Below are positions 1 to 8,412 of a stretch of DNA of 22,075 nt, piece by piece. Below the pieces are notes generated by a model. That model saw nothing but the letters and a program-made list of their open reading frames with translations, was not told the origin of the DNA and made no database searches. Origin of the DNA: a virus. Position numbers and translations under genes: made by a program. Location of the stretch: positions 1 through 22,075 of the IMG/VR virus record IMGVR_UViG_3300043436_001092. One strand, 5' to 3'. How positions within the stretch are numbered: position 1 is the first letter of the stretch; each line of letters opens with the position of its first letter.

Positions 1-92
1 TGTGCTGCGACTGTCAGTTCTCGGATTTCTGCCTTCATTGATTTGAAGTCAGGTTTGTTGACGGTTAAGTCAATAGATGCGTTTAATGCCAT
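1..92 (-). CDS. Start of a phage tail-module protein (partial, cut by window edge)
   Basis: Only the first 30 codons are inside the window, starting MALNASIDLTVNK. The start codon overlaps the stop of the preceding 907-residue tail gene as TAATG, so it is translationally coupled to it. Its place after the tail genes and a start resembling some phage tape-measure proteins (a short beta-strand-like segment, then a charged helix) suggest a tape-measure or other tail protein. Thirty residues cannot settle this. The gene continues beyond the left edge. Confidence 0.6.
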   Translation of the reverse strand, partial: MALNASIDLTVNKPDFKSMKAEIRELTVAA

Positions 93-2815
93 TATTTTTC
101 TGCTATTATAAAGTAATCCACGCCATCAGTTTCAAAGATGTGTGATGCCCAATGTTGATTGATTGAATGTGTATCCGCACCGTCAATCTTTGCCGTTCCA
201 GTTGTATCAACGGTGATGGTATGTGCGGAAGTTAATTTTTTCACTACAAATTGTTTCCCGCTTAAACCCGTTGGATCAGGCAAGGTGATTGTCTTGTTTC
301 CACTTGTGGTATCAACCAAAAACAATCTGTCGTCTTTTGTTGCCGTTGTGTTTGCCGTTACCGTCTTCACCGAACCACCACTCAAAAATGATGGGTACAT
401 CTCGTAATTGCCGACATAGAGTGTATCGGGTTTTGTTACGGTGAAATCCTCACAAACCAAAGCAACTGAACCATCACTCCCCAAACCAAAGACAACATCC
501 TTCAAACCAAAGCCCGAATTGTTGTTGTTTACTGCTGGTTGAATTATCCCATCACCTACAAAAACCCCATTTCCACCACCCTCATTTGTACCTACGCTGA
601 TACCTCGGATATTTGGGTTTACTGGATTGCTTCCGCTTGGATAAATATCACCGTAGGTTTCCTCACTTTGTCCTCCACCCGTTCCGCTTCCAATCGTTTT
701 GTTTGTGATGGTTGCCGGTTGTATAAACTGAGCCAATAAGAATTCGCACAAATACACACCATCGGTCATTGGATTGTAGTTCTCAACTTGATTTAATCTC
801 CAGTATTGTCCTTCAAAGAAATATAGATTCTTGAATTGTAGGTTGTACCAATCAGTTGGAGTGATGCGAAAATATGCTCTAACTATCTTTGAGTTTTTGT
901 TGGTGATTTCACTCAAAAAACGATAGTAAAAATTCGTTACCAAATTTGAATTCCCATAACGATATCCAGCACCAACACCAATCTCTTTTGGCATACCAAA
1001 AAGAATGTCAAAAGTTGGATTGCTCAATGAATCGTAATGAATTGTCAATGGCAAAGTGCTTCGGGTTGAATAGGCGGTAGGACTTGCAAACAATCTCCAA
1101 GTCACGCCCGATTGCAAACCTGAATAATACAGGATCCTCAAATCACCATCCTTTTGTGAATCCACATAACTCAAGATGAAGTTTCTTTGCTTGGTGGTAT
1201 AACTCTTGATTTGAGTTGGTGCAAAAATGATTTCTATTTTCTTGTCGGTCTTGACAAAATCATTATCAATTTGGTATGTCCGTGATCCGTAGGTTGATTG
1301 GTAGTTGGCTTGATATTCTTTGTTTGATGTATCGTTGCCTTGCTTGTAACTGAACATATACGGATTGGCATCCAGTTCCCCCATTGGAACAATTTCCACA
1401 GGTTGTGAATAATCCAATTTGTCTGTCCAATCTACATTCACCCCATTATAGAATTCATCTCTTGGAACACATCGCAGAATCTTGGGTTGGTCTTTGTCGG
1501 GTTCAATGTATAGGTTGAACATCTTGACAAACGACATCAACATCTCGCTTTGCTTCACCTCGGAGTTCAAGAAAGTTCCCAAATCTATCGCATCCCCATA
1601 GCCAATTGTAGTGGCGTTTTGGTCATTCCAAAATACGGAGTTGGTTAACAAGCCAATTGAAAATTGAGCATTGCCCAAATATCCTGAAGGTGAACCGGCA
1701 TTGTAAATTCCTTTGAATCGTATTGTGACCTCATCCCCAGCATTCAAATTGATGTTGTTGAATGTGATATAGGAATTGTGGGTGAATACAAATTGAATTG
1801 ATCCAAGTGATTCCCAACTTACCTCAACAAGTTGATTGTTGACATACAAGCCAATCTCTAAAGTGGTATCCGTATACAACCCAACGGGTGTGATTTGAAG
1901 TTCCAAATCTGCATTGAATACAAATTGTCCCGATACTGGTGCGGTATATGTTCCAGTAGTCGGATTGTAATCGTTCCCGTTGTCAAAGTTTCCACTCGTT
2001 GAATCGTTTTGAAACAAAAAGATTGTTCCGTTTTGAATGGATTGTGCCGTTGTGATTCTTGTTGCTTGGAATTGTCTGCCTTGAATGGTGGATGAACTCA
2101 ATGACAATCCGTTTGGTGGTGGGATTACAAGCCTTTTGAATCTCTCGTTATTGAAATACGAATCGTTGGTGTATGAATACCCAGCATCGGTAAAGATTTT
2201 GTCAACAATGGTCTTTGCATAAAGGCAAGGTGTCATCCCAATCACGGCAAAATCCAAGATGTTCCGTGTGTTTGAGAATCCCTTATCAATCATTGAATAC
2301 AGATAACCTTCTCCGAGTGCAAATGCTTGTGAGCTTCCGTTCTTAATTATGGAAGTATCCCACGAATCAACCACCACGCCCGAAGACAAGGTGTGATTGT
2401 ACTCGCTGAAATCCAACTCATTTAGTTTGCGTTCTGCGATAGTTGTGAATAGGTCAGCAGTTTGTCCGTGAATGCTACATTCGTAAACGATTGCCGTGCT
2501 ATCTGTGACATTAATTTGAATCAAGCGGATGAATCCCCTCAACTGCTCTATCTCGTCCAATAGAACAACCGCAGATGCCTTTTTGTTTGGGTTGAAATCG
2601 GGTGCGAATTGTGTGGATGTTCTAACCGTGTGTTCAACCTCAAAGATGTGGGAGAATAGTTTGTTGTTTTGTGCCGTTCCTGGGATGGTGATTGTCTTTG
2701 TCCATTCCGAAGATCGTGATTGTGGTTCACGGATGTCGGCAATTGCCTTGTTGATTGAGATGTCAAAATCAGCAGACAAATCAACTGGGGTGTTGTTGAC
2801 CAATAGCCTGATCAT
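92..2815 (-). CDS. Large phage tail/baseplate-like structural protein (907 aa)
   Basis: This is the longest complete gene in the window, on the transcript distal to the tail-chaperone locus. The N-terminus (MIRLLVNNTPVDL, followed within about 40 residues by a SSEWTKTITIPGT segment) resembles a class of Bacteroidetes phage tail proteins of unknown exact role. The middle is rich in aromatic, Thr, Asn and Gly residues, as in beta-sandwich virion proteins. A Gly/Ser-rich linker near residues 715-770 precedes a C-terminal domain with DDRLFLVDTTSGNKTITLP and ending FETDGVDYFIIAEK, which looks like the terminal beta domain of receptor-binding or fibre proteins. The start overlaps the upstream stop as ATGA, and the stop overlaps the next start as TAATG. 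I infer a distal tail or host-contact protein; no enzymatic motif is visible. Confidence 0.75.
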   Translation of the reverse strand: MIRLLVNNTPVDLSADFDISINKAIADIREPQSRSSEWTKTITIPGTAQNNKLFSHIFEVEHTVRTSTQFAPDFNPNKKASAVVLLDEIEQLRGFIRLIQINVTDSTAIVYECSIHGQTADLFTTIAERKLNELDFSEYNHTLSSGVVVDSWDTSIIKNGSSQAFALGEGYLYSMIDKGFSNTRNILDFAVIGMTPCLYAKTIVDKIFTDAGYSYTNDSYFNNERFKRLVIPPPNGLSLSSSTIQGRQFQATRITTAQSIQNGTIFLFQNDSTSGNFDNGNDYNPTTGTYTAPVSGQFVFNADLELQITPVGLYTDTTLEIGLYVNNQLVEVSWESLGSIQFVFTHNSYITFNNINLNAGDEVTIRFKGIYNAGSPSGYLGNAQFSIGLLTNSVFWNDQNATTIGYGDAIDLGTFLNSEVKQSEMLMSFVKMFNLYIEPDKDQPKILRCVPRDEFYNGVNVDWTDKLDYSQPVEIVPMGELDANPYMFSYKQGNDTSNKEYQANYQSTYGSRTYQIDNDFVKTDKKIEIIFAPTQIKSYTTKQRNFILSYVDSQKDGDLRILYYSGLQSGVTWRLFASPTAYSTRSTLPLTIHYDSLSNPTFDILFGMPKEIGVGAGYRYGNSNLVTNFYYRFLSEITNKNSKIVRAYFRITPTDWYNLQFKNLYFFEGQYWRLNQVENYNPMTDGVYLCEFLLAQFIQPATITNKTIGSGTGGGQSEETYGDIYPSGSNPVNPNIRGISVGTNEGGGNGVFVGDGIIQPAVNNNNSGFGLKDVVFGLGSDGSVALVCEDFTVTKPDTLYVGNYEMYPSFLSGGSVKTVTANTTATKDDRLFLVDTTSGNKTITLPDPTGLSGKQFVVKKLTSAHTITVDTTGTAKIDGADTHSINQHWASHIFETDGVDYFIIAEK

Positions 2816-3945
2816 ATGCGTTGCGATTTGTCAGCGAATGAAAGAGTGATGTCAAGTTCTAAGTTAAACATCCTATCTTGTACCGTCTTTTTCTGCTCAT
2901 AGTTGGCATTATCAATGTTGACCGCATACAAAGTGCCGTCATACATATACACCACCGGAGATTCAATCAGGTCTTTCAGCCAAACAGATTCGGTGTCGTT
3001 TATCCAGTTGCTGAAGAGTTTGATTTTTTGGCTTGTTTCTGTGTGATAATTTGTGCGAGTTCTTGCGGATGTTTGATATCCGTATGTTGCACCGAGTGTG
3101 TATGGGTTCTGTTGGAATTGCTTTCGTGTGACTTCAAAGTTGTCTCTTCTCACCATATTAAAACGGAAGGATTCAAATCCTCCCAAACGGTTCATAAAGA
3201 AGATGTCAGTTGTTTCATACTTACTGCACTCATCCTTTATGTTGAATCGGTATGTCTCGGATTTGGAAGTACCTCCAGCCTTTAACACCACATCAAAATA
3301 GGTTGCACCACCGGGGATTGTCAATTGACTGCCCACGGGGATTCTCACAACCTTAGACGAAGGCAAAGAGAATGTTTGTGTACTGGCATCGGAGTAAGTA
3401 ATTAAAACGCTTGTAGCATCTCCCTTCAAACAATAGAGCCAATCCTTTTGCGTTCTATGGATTGTCCGTGTTCTCACATTGGTCAAGAACTTTGCGGATG
3501 TGGATGTGGCGAGATATTGCCCTTCAGCATATGTCACCAAATCAAATGGATTCAAGGATGCGTTCCAAACCGTTCCAGTTGCCGAAGTCAAGTCAAGGTA
3601 TTCGGTGATTGTTCCCGTTGCCGATGGTGAATACTCATAACCAAATTCAACCTCGTAATCCGTGAATGAGTTTACGCATCCGCTTGGTGATGAATCGGTG
3701 AACTCCCAATTGTTAGTCACATAAGATTCCAAGATTCGCCCAATGTTGAACACACCTTTGTTCGTACTTCCAAAATAGATGGGTGCTTTGAGTTTTGCAA
3801 CGGTAGTTGATGCGACCTTGACATCAGCAATGAACTTGAAATTGTCCTTTGTGTAGATACCACCTGAAGATTCCGTGATCACGAAGTTCGTGTCATTGAA
3901 TGCTGGATGATAAGTATTGGGTTGTTGAGTGATAGATAATGCCAC
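2812..3945 (-). CDS. Phage tail-module protein, unknown exact role (377 aa from a GTG start)
   Basis: The open frame extends up to 4044, but the extra 33 residues are Cys- and Trp-rich, unlike the rest, and overlap the end of the upstream frame at 3980. I prefer the GTG at 3945, which gives a protein starting VALSITQQPNTYHPAFND and an AT-rich upstream region (ctatttttgtgt). The protein is Thr-, Tyr- and Asn-rich with alternating hydrophobic residues, typical of beta-rich virion proteins. The C-terminal part (about residues 280-377) keeps aromatic segments such as GGFESFRFN. Its stop overlaps the next gene as ATGA. The position between the probable tail chaperone and the 907-residue tail protein argues for a tail or baseplate component. 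I do not recognise a specific family. Confidence 0.7.
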   Translation of the reverse strand: MALSITQQPNTYHPAFNDTNFVITESSGGIYTKDNFKFIADVKVASTTVAKLKAPIYFGSTNKGVFNIGRILESYVTNNWEFTDSSPSGCVNSFTDYEVEFGYEYSPSATGTITEYLDLTSATGTVWNASLNPFDLVTYAEGQYLATSTSAKFLTNVRTRTIHRTQKDWLYCLKGDATSVLITYSDASTQTFSLPSSKVVRIPVGSQLTIPGGATYFDVVLKAGGTSKSETYRFNIKDECSKYETTDIFFMNRLGGFESFRFNMVRRDNFEVTRKQFQQNPYTLGATYGYQTSARTRTNYHTETSQKIKLFSNWINDTESVWLKDLIESPVVYMYDGTLYAVNIDNANYEQKKTVQDRMFNLELDITLSFADKSQRI

Positions 3946-3979
3946 ACACAAAAATAGCACTCGTTGGAATGCGTTCCAT

Positions 3980-4740
3980 TTACAACATTTCGTGCAGACA
4001 AGCCACAACATAAGCATTGAATCCCTTTGTCGCTGCCTGTTCAATTCGCTTCTGTCTCTCCTTTGTTTTCTGCTTATAGAATGCGATGGTGTTCAAGAAC
4101 TCAATCAACGGCATTGTGAGAATCGCATCCCACTTTGTACGATCTCCTTTGACAATTCTGTCAACTAATTCCAACCAACCTAACGGACTTGCGTTATCTC
4201 CTTGTTCAACTTCTCCATCTCCTTGATCAAATAAGATTGGATAGTTTTCAATAACTCTGGATAAACTGCCGAAAAAAAAAGCGAATAAGAATAGGGAAGC
4301 GGAACTTCCATTGACAGAAACAAATCACACTTGTCTTGATAGTGTGCTTGTGCATCTTTGATGGTCTTTGACTTGCCGAAGAAATCCACCTCGTATGCAA
4401 GTAAAGCCATTATCTTGTGAAGGCTTTCAATCGTATCTCCGTTGAACACTTGCTGGAGTTCAATGAAATGGTGTCCACAAATCTCGTTTGGTGTTTTTGC
4501 CAATCGGAAGTATCTGCCTTTGTGTTTGAACATAAATTGCACAGGACGGTTTGGAAGCTCATTCAAGAACTCCAACTTTTTGAATTCTCTGGTAAGGTCA
4601 TCAATCGGCATTGATTCCACCTTGTCCATTGACCAATGGTTAACGATGGCAAGAATGTTCATTGTCCGTTCAATGTTGGACATATCACGACAAGAGTGAA
4701 TCTCTTGCAGTTGGTGGATGGTTATGTTGTTCCAGTTCAT
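3980..4740 (-). CDS. Predicted -1 frameshift fusion of the probable tail assembly chaperone (253 aa)
   Basis: The 186-codon gene starting at 4740 contains the codons CTT TTT TTT TCG at 4281-4270, a run of nine T. A -1 slip on T TTT TTT (4279-4273) moves ribosomes into a frame that stays open to a stop at 3980. It would join 156 residues to a 97-residue extension that begins FGSLSRVIENY and contains GWLELVDRIVKGDRTKWDA. The extension also holds the lone 64-codon frame that starts at TTG 4174. It reads as real protein: a helical segment and a charged KQKTKERQKR stretch. Long-tailed phages conserve this layout in lambda G/GT-type chaperones, which bind the tape measure and tail-tube proteins. 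Slippage is inferred from sequence. An independent TTG-initiated protein, or a homopolymer sequencing error, are the alternatives. Confidence 0.6.
4180..4740 (-). CDS. Probable tail assembly chaperone, unshifted form (186 aa)
   Basis: The protein starts MNWNNITIHQLQEIH and is mostly helical, without transmembrane or catalytic motifs. Residues 65-85 (VQFMFKHKGRYFRL) form a short beta-like segment. The last 30 residues after the slippery run (SAVYPELLKTIQ to ITQVR) are a plausible amphipathic helix, so the unshifted ending looks genuine rather than a broken frame. It lies 21 bases downstream of the large terminase and just before the tail genes. The short form and the frameshifted form would together act as the chaperone pair in tail-tube assembly. 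The assignment depends on the frameshift architecture and the position, not on a recognised domain, so the function is an inference. Confidence 0.7.
   Translation of the reverse strand: MNWNNITIHQLQEIHSCRDMSNIERTMNILAIVNHWSMDKVESMPIDDLTREFKKLEFLNELPNRPVQFMFKHKGRYFRLAKTPNEICGHHFIELQQVFNGDTIESLHKIMALLAYEVDFFGKSKTIKDAQAHYQDKCDLFLSMEVPLPYSYSLFFSAVYPELLKTIQSYLIKEMEKLNKEITQVR
4273..4279 (-). promoter_or_regulatory. Slippery heptamer T TTT TTT for -1 ribosomal frameshifting
   Basis: On the minus strand the frame-0 codons read CTT TTT TTT TCG within a nine-T run (4280-4272). This fits the X XXY YYZ form exactly. The -1 frame beyond it is open for 97 codons. I saw no strong downstream stem-loop by eye. 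Confidence 0.55.
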
Positions 4741-4761
4741 ATCGTTTCAATTTGTAACGGT

Positions 4762-5949
4762 TTAAGCAAAATAAAATGTTCCCGGTCTATTGTGTTTCTT
4801 GCAGTCAACTGCCAAAGCCAAAGCCATAACACAGTCATCGTGCAACCCTTGTGGTGCAGTATACCTCACACCCGTTCTTGTGTATTCAAATTCAAAGTTC
4901 TCCATCTCCGAGCCTATGGGTTCTTCAGGAAAATACACCTCCCTATTTTGTACGCTGATGACCAAGCCTTCAATGAGTTGTTGTTTGCTCTGTGATGTGA
5001 ACTTAAACCCTTTGATTCTTGGATGGCTTCGTTGTAATTGCTCAACGATAGGATCACCCACACCAGTTGAATCCACGAATGCTGGAATCACACCAATCAA
5101 TGTCGTAATCTTTGCCAATGTTTGCGACCAATCCGCTTGGAATCGGTCTACATATGATACGCAATTATTCGCATCTAAACCAATGATCACCGTATAATCC
5201 GAATACTTTGCCAAATCCACACCCCAAGCAACAACACTTTTGTTGGTTACTGGCTTATAACAACTACGGATTGCATCAATTCCAAATGGGTTTGTCTTGT
5301 CATCCGCTGGTTCTGCCAAATACAACTCGTTAAAGACATGAAGTGGGAGATCTCGTTTGGCTTGTTCAACCTCTTCAAGTTTGAGAATCCCTTCCTTGAC
5401 CGCATCATATGCAGTTATCTTGAAATACTTATACTCATTCTCACCGCTTCTCGCCCTTTCGCCTAACTTGTAGAACCAATTCTTTTTCCCTTTGACATTC
5501 CCAATCAGTTTGCACTTGCCTTGTGTCGCAGTTAGGGTTGAACGCATAGCATACCAACTCTCCTCACGCATACGAGATGCTTCATCAATCACGGCAGCAT
5601 ACACATCATCCCCATACAAGTTGTCCGGCTTCTCCCCTGATTTGAATTCTATCCTTGCACCCGTTGGAAGAGTGAGCAATAGTTTGGTTTCGTTGCTGAT
5701 GAAGAAGTTCTTGTCGGTTACTTGTGACTTCATCCTTCGGAATGCAATCTCCGCTTGTTGGTATACCGGTGCAACCCACCAAACCGATTGATTGTCCTTG
5801 CATTTTAACGCTTGTTCAAATAACCATATGATGTGAGATGCCGTCTTGCCTGTCTTGGTTGATGCAGCAGTAATGGTAAAACGAGCATCACAATCAAGGA
5901 TGTCTTTTTGGTAACTCGTGACATATGGTCTTTGATAGGTTATTTGCAT
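4762..5949 (-). CDS. terL: Phage terminase large subunit (395 aa)
   Basis: This is the ATP-driven DNA packaging motor and headful or cos nuclease. The N-terminal ATPase domain shows a Walker A motif AASTKTGKT at about residues 28-36 and a Walker B motif AAVIDEA at about 118-124 with its catalytic Glu. A likely coupling motif follows at LIGNVKGKKNWFY (148-160). The C-terminal RNase H-like nuclease domain has GVDLAKYSDYT (Asp245), a central acidic residue in FVDSTGVGDP (Asp293), and a late HDD at 370-372. The length is near the short end for the family but all motifs are present. The start overlaps the end of the upstream glycosyltransferase by 10 bases. The tail-chaperone locus follows directly. 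No portal gene is adjacent; it lies about 14 kb away in this window. Confidence 0.93.
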   Translation of the reverse strand: MQITYQRPYVTSYQKDILDCDARFTITAASTKTGKTASHIIWLFEQALKCKDNQSVWWVAPVYQQAEIAFRRMKSQVTDKNFFISNETKLLLTLPTGARIEFKSGEKPDNLYGDDVYAAVIDEASRMREESWYAMRSTLTATQGKCKLIGNVKGKKNWFYKLGERARSGENEYKYFKITAYDAVKEGILKLEEVEQAKRDLPLHVFNELYLAEPADDKTNPFGIDAIRSCYKPVTNKSVVAWGVDLAKYSDYTVIIGLDANNCVSYVDRFQADWSQTLAKITTLIGVIPAFVDSTGVGDPIVEQLQRSHPRIKGFKFTSQSKQQLIEGLVISVQNREVYFPEEPIGSEMENFEFEYTRTGVRYTAPQGLHDDCVMALALAVDCKKHNRPGTFYFA

Positions 5950-6926
5950 AAACTTTGGTACACACTTAATCGTGTTAGGTTGTGCAGTTCGAGGTTGTGG
6001 TATGTCTCACAATAGATGCGATTTGATTCGCCCATTGATTGTCTCACCGAATGACCAGCATCAATCAGTTTCTCAATGGATGCCTTCCAGTTGTTTTGGG
6101 TTGCGAAGATCACGCCATCATTTCCGGTATGGTATAGGTATGGGTAAACCGCTGAACAGATGATGGGGATAGAATAGGCAGCGGCTTCCACAATCTTCAA
6201 CTCCGATTTGCAGTTGTTAAAGTGGTTGTCCTGAAGTGGTGCAAGTACGAAATCAAAGTGCTTGTATACCTCGCCATATTCAAAAACCGAAGTGCCTTGA
6301 ACGATGTTGGCTTTGGGAATCAGTTTCACGATGTTGTTCCAATAATCACTTGGAGTGTATCCGCAAATGTAGAAATCCACATCCATTGAATTGATGTCAT
6401 CCGCAATGAGCTTCAAATCCTCCTCGTGTGTGATTCCACCAACCCATCCTATTTTAACTCTCTCGTTCTTCTCCTTTGGTTGCTTCCATTGGTTGTGAGA
6501 TGTATCCAGGCAGTTTGGCACAATGTAGACATTCTCGTTGATTGTCCTCACTTCATTGGCGAGTTTTTGAGTTGTGCAGAATACCGCATCCGCATAGTTG
6601 ATGGCATCCTTGATGGAGTTCTTGATCCCTTTGCGATAAGCCCAGTATGCTGGATTGTATTTCGGCAGTACCCAATAATCATCCACATCAATCACATAAG
6701 GCTTCCCGGCATCGGTGATTCGTTTCAAGACATCGTACTGATTCTTACCGAGCCATCTTGAGAAGACAATCACATCGTAGGGTGCAAGGTCAACCGTCAT
6801 CCATTCGGCTTGTGATTGGCAGACATCAACCACCGCTTCTCCGTTTATTTGCATTCTCAAATGTGGTGCATAGATGCGATGGTAAACCACACCATTGATT
6901 CCGTCTGTTAGTATTAAAAGTTTCAT
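5940..6926 (-). CDS. GT4-like glycosyltransferase (328 aa)
   Basis: The protein has the two-domain layout of GT-B glycosyltransferases. The N-terminal half contains YVIDVDDYW (about 77-85), a segment common in GT4-like enzymes of this kind. The linker carries VYIVPNCLD (133-141). The second domain starts with KIGWVGGITHEED (158-170), matching the usual start of a GT4 donor-binding domain. The sugar-nucleotide-binding helix is SELKIVEAAAYSIPIICS (241-258), where the Glu residues normally contact the donor. It has no signal peptide or membrane segment, so it should act in the cytoplasm. Its start overlaps the stop of the GT9-like gene as ATGA, and it runs into terL, so the pair is co-translated with packaging genes. 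The acceptor (surface glycan, virion protein or DNA) cannot be told from sequence. Confidence 0.85.
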   Translation of the reverse strand: MKLLILTDGINGVVYHRIYAPHLRMQINGEAVVDVCQSQAEWMTVDLAPYDVIVFSRWLGKNQYDVLKRITDAGKPYVIDVDDYWVLPKYNPAYWAYRKGIKNSIKDAINYADAVFCTTQKLANEVRTINENVYIVPNCLDTSHNQWKQPKEKNERVKIGWVGGITHEEDLKLIADDINSMDVDFYICGYTPSDYWNNIVKLIPKANIVQGTSVFEYGEVYKHFDFVLAPLQDNHFNNCKSELKIVEAAAYSIPIICSAVYPYLYHTGNDGVIFATQNNWKASIEKLIDAGHSVRQSMGESNRIYCETYHNLELHNLTRLSVYQSLCK

Positions 6927-7666
6927 AGGGTATTAAGTAAAAAGTTAAAGCCTTGATTCGTTACATAGTCAAAGCCATTGTTTACGGGGATAACATTTGG
7001 TGAGTGAACGCATACCTCAAGCAATCGTTTTACCTTCATCTGCTCTGCGATTGCGTAGGTGCTTGACTGATTCCCAATGAACGCCTTGCAACTGCCGACA
7101 ATGGTTGCCAACATCAAAGCATCCTGACATTTCAAGAGTTCACAATCCAACTGCCATCTCTCGGTGAATGCGATGTATTCGGATTCGTATCCAAAGAAAA
7201 CACACTTGTGTTCCTTTAATGGGAAATAGTTGATGTCGTGATTGCGATAACGAGCAGAGAAGTTTAAAAGAATCTTATCCGCAAAGTATGGGATAGGTTC
7301 ACTCGCTTCAATGCAAGGTTCGTGAAGGTCTGTTATCAATTCAGGATACACAAGAAAGTGATTCCGTCTCAAATCACCAGCAGCGAGATTCAATCCGTGA
7401 TGCCTGAACTTATCAAAGTCATACCCCATATCAATGTGCGAGTGCATCTCAACCTTTCTAATGTAGGATTGATGCTCAAGTAATGGTTTGATATATTCGT
7501 ATGAGTTTAAGTTCATACAGTATCCACCGCTTGGATGACCGGAAACAGTATTCTGCTCACGGAATCCGATGTGGAAATCTACCGCACCGTGTAACTCTGC
7601 AACTCGCTTGGTTGCGGTGAGTGAATAAATCAAATCACCAAGATGACCGGATTGGATTACTCTCAT
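6923..7666 (-). CDS. GT9/heptosyltransferase-like glycosyltransferase (247 aa)
   Basis: The N-terminus reads MRVIQSGHLGDLIYSLTATK. The GDLIYSL part matches the GxLGDxIxxLP-type start of GT9 (ADP-heptose:LPS heptosyltransferase-like) proteins. Near the C-terminus, AFIGNQSSTYAIAEQM (195-210) resembles the GT9 donor-site loop, where a Gly-Asn/Asp-Ser segment is followed by an alanine-rich helix. The protein is shorter than typical heptosyltransferases (about 320-350 aa), so it may be a minimal or divergent member. It is ATGA-coupled on both sides, to the 59-codon gene upstream and the GT4-like gene downstream. Together the two enzymes could build a short glycan or modify a phage or host component. 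That role is inference. Confidence 0.72.
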   Translation of the reverse strand: MRVIQSGHLGDLIYSLTATKRVAELHGAVDFHIGFREQNTVSGHPSGGYCMNLNSYEYIKPLLEHQSYIRKVEMHSHIDMGYDFDKFRHHGLNLAAGDLRRNHFLVYPELITDLHEPCIEASEPIPYFADKILLNFSARYRNHDINYFPLKEHKCVFFGYESEYIAFTERWQLDCELLKCQDALMLATIVGSCKAFIGNQSSTYAIAEQMKVKRLLEVCVHSPNVIPVNNGFDYVTNQGFNFLLNTL

Positions 7667-7842
7667 AGTTCTTGCAGTATTTGTTTGACCTCCAAATAGA
7701 ACATCAACTCATTGCGATTCTCCCAAGTTTTATGAGACAACGCTTCAATGATTTGGTCAACTGCAACCAATGAGCAATCCTTCACCGTCAACGAGTTGTT
7801 GAACGATTCTTTGATTTCTTGTGCTTTGTCTTGTGATGTCAT
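7663..7842 (-). CDS. Small protein of unknown function (59 aa)
   Basis: A 59-codon frame starts MTSQDKAQEIKES at the ATG of an ATGA junction with the DUF551-like gene. It ends in a second ATGA junction with the GT9-like gene, so it fills the space between them exactly. The product is mostly helical, with an amphipathic C-terminal segment (MFYLEVKQILQEL). No domain is recognised. The precise double coupling is the main evidence that it is real. Confidence 0.75.
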   Translation of the reverse strand: MTSQDKAQEIKESFNNSLTVKDCSLVAVDQIIEALSHKTWENRNELMFYLEVKQILQEL

Positions 7843-8024
7843 TCGTACGGCAGTAAGGGGATGGGCATCCAGTACAACATCTCCACAAAGTTCCCTGTGA
7901 ATTCATCAATCCAATAACCCTCAATGTAACGGGCAAGGTGTTTGATTTCTTGGTTATCACTCACCACACAAAGTCGTTCATCTTCAGGTGGTAGGATGTT
8001 CTCATCTCTCCAGTTTGCTTTCAT
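7839..8024 (-). CDS. DUF551-like small protein (61 aa)
   Basis: The sequence shows the DUF551-type layout. An N-terminal W with LPPEDERLCVV (11-21) suits the 'P..ge.VLv.' part of that family. A central aromatic segment follows, and the end YWMPIPLLP matches the family's W-M-P-L-P-type terminus. DUF551 proteins are common in phages and their function is unknown to me. The start lies 23 bases inside the end of the small-terminase-like gene, and the stop forms ATGA with the 59-codon gene. Confidence 0.75.
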   Translation of the reverse strand: MKANWRDENILPPEDERLCVVSDNQEIKHLARYIEGYWIDEFTGNFVEMLYWMPIPLLPYE

Positions 8025-8391
8025 CTAAATTCAAAGTTATTGTGAAATTCTTACTTTCTATTGTTTGGTCAATTGTTTCTTTTGGTTTGCCTTGTGATCG
8101 TGTGAGCAACATCTCCAAGTTGAACAGGGAGTTCTTGTCGTGCGACTTCACCAAAGCACCTGCAATGATTCTCTCAAGGATGGTGAACTCTTCACCCTTG
8201 TCAATCTTCTCAAGGTCTTTGCGTGACATAGTGAGCATCGTGTTGACCGTGTCCTCAACTTGGCTTTTTTGATATCCAATTTCTTTCAATTGGGTAATCA
8301 ACTTCTTTGGTCTGCCGTGCGGATTTAGGACTTCTCCTTTCTCCGGTCTTGTCAAACTTCCTCCGTGTGGTTGCTTTTCTTGTGTTGCCAT
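8002..8391 (-). CDS. Probable terminase small subunit or packaging-associated DNA-binding protein (129 aa)
   Basis: The basic N-terminus contains GEVLNPHGRPKK (19-30), the G-x-x-x-N-P-x-G-R-P motif found in phage DUF5681-type and small-terminase-associated proteins. It is followed by helical segments at 31-60 and 62-105. The C-terminal tail TITLNLDESK is strand-like. The gene sits downstream of an HNH nuclease and upstream of terL, which is where TerS usually lies, although two glycosyltransferases and two small genes separate it from terL. No winged-helix motif can be proven by eye. The TerS call is from context and the N-terminal motif. Confidence 0.6.
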   Translation of the reverse strand: MATQEKQPHGGSLTRPEKGEVLNPHGRPKKLITQLKEIGYQKSQVEDTVNTMLTMSRKDLEKIDKGEEFTILERIIAGALVKSHDKNSLFNLEMLLTRSQGKPKETIDQTIESKNFTITLNLDESKLER

Positions 8392-8412
8392 ATCTCCGAA
8401 TTTCCCCCGAAT

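Noticed and set aside
2878-3285. Plus-strand 135-codon frame within the tail protein gene
   Set aside because: It lies wholly opposite a better-supported gene, is Cys/Val/Leu-rich and has no motif.
3946-4044. Upstream extension of the 377-residue tail protein to an ATG at 4044
   Set aside because: The extra 33 residues are Cys- and Trp-rich and lie over the end of the predicted chaperone extension. The GTG at 3945 gives a more natural start.
7757-7960. 67-codon minus-strand frame across the DUF551-like and 59-codon genes
   Set aside because: Both overlapped frames are joined by an exact ATGA and one matches a known small family, while this frame is Cys/Arg-rich and unrecognisable.
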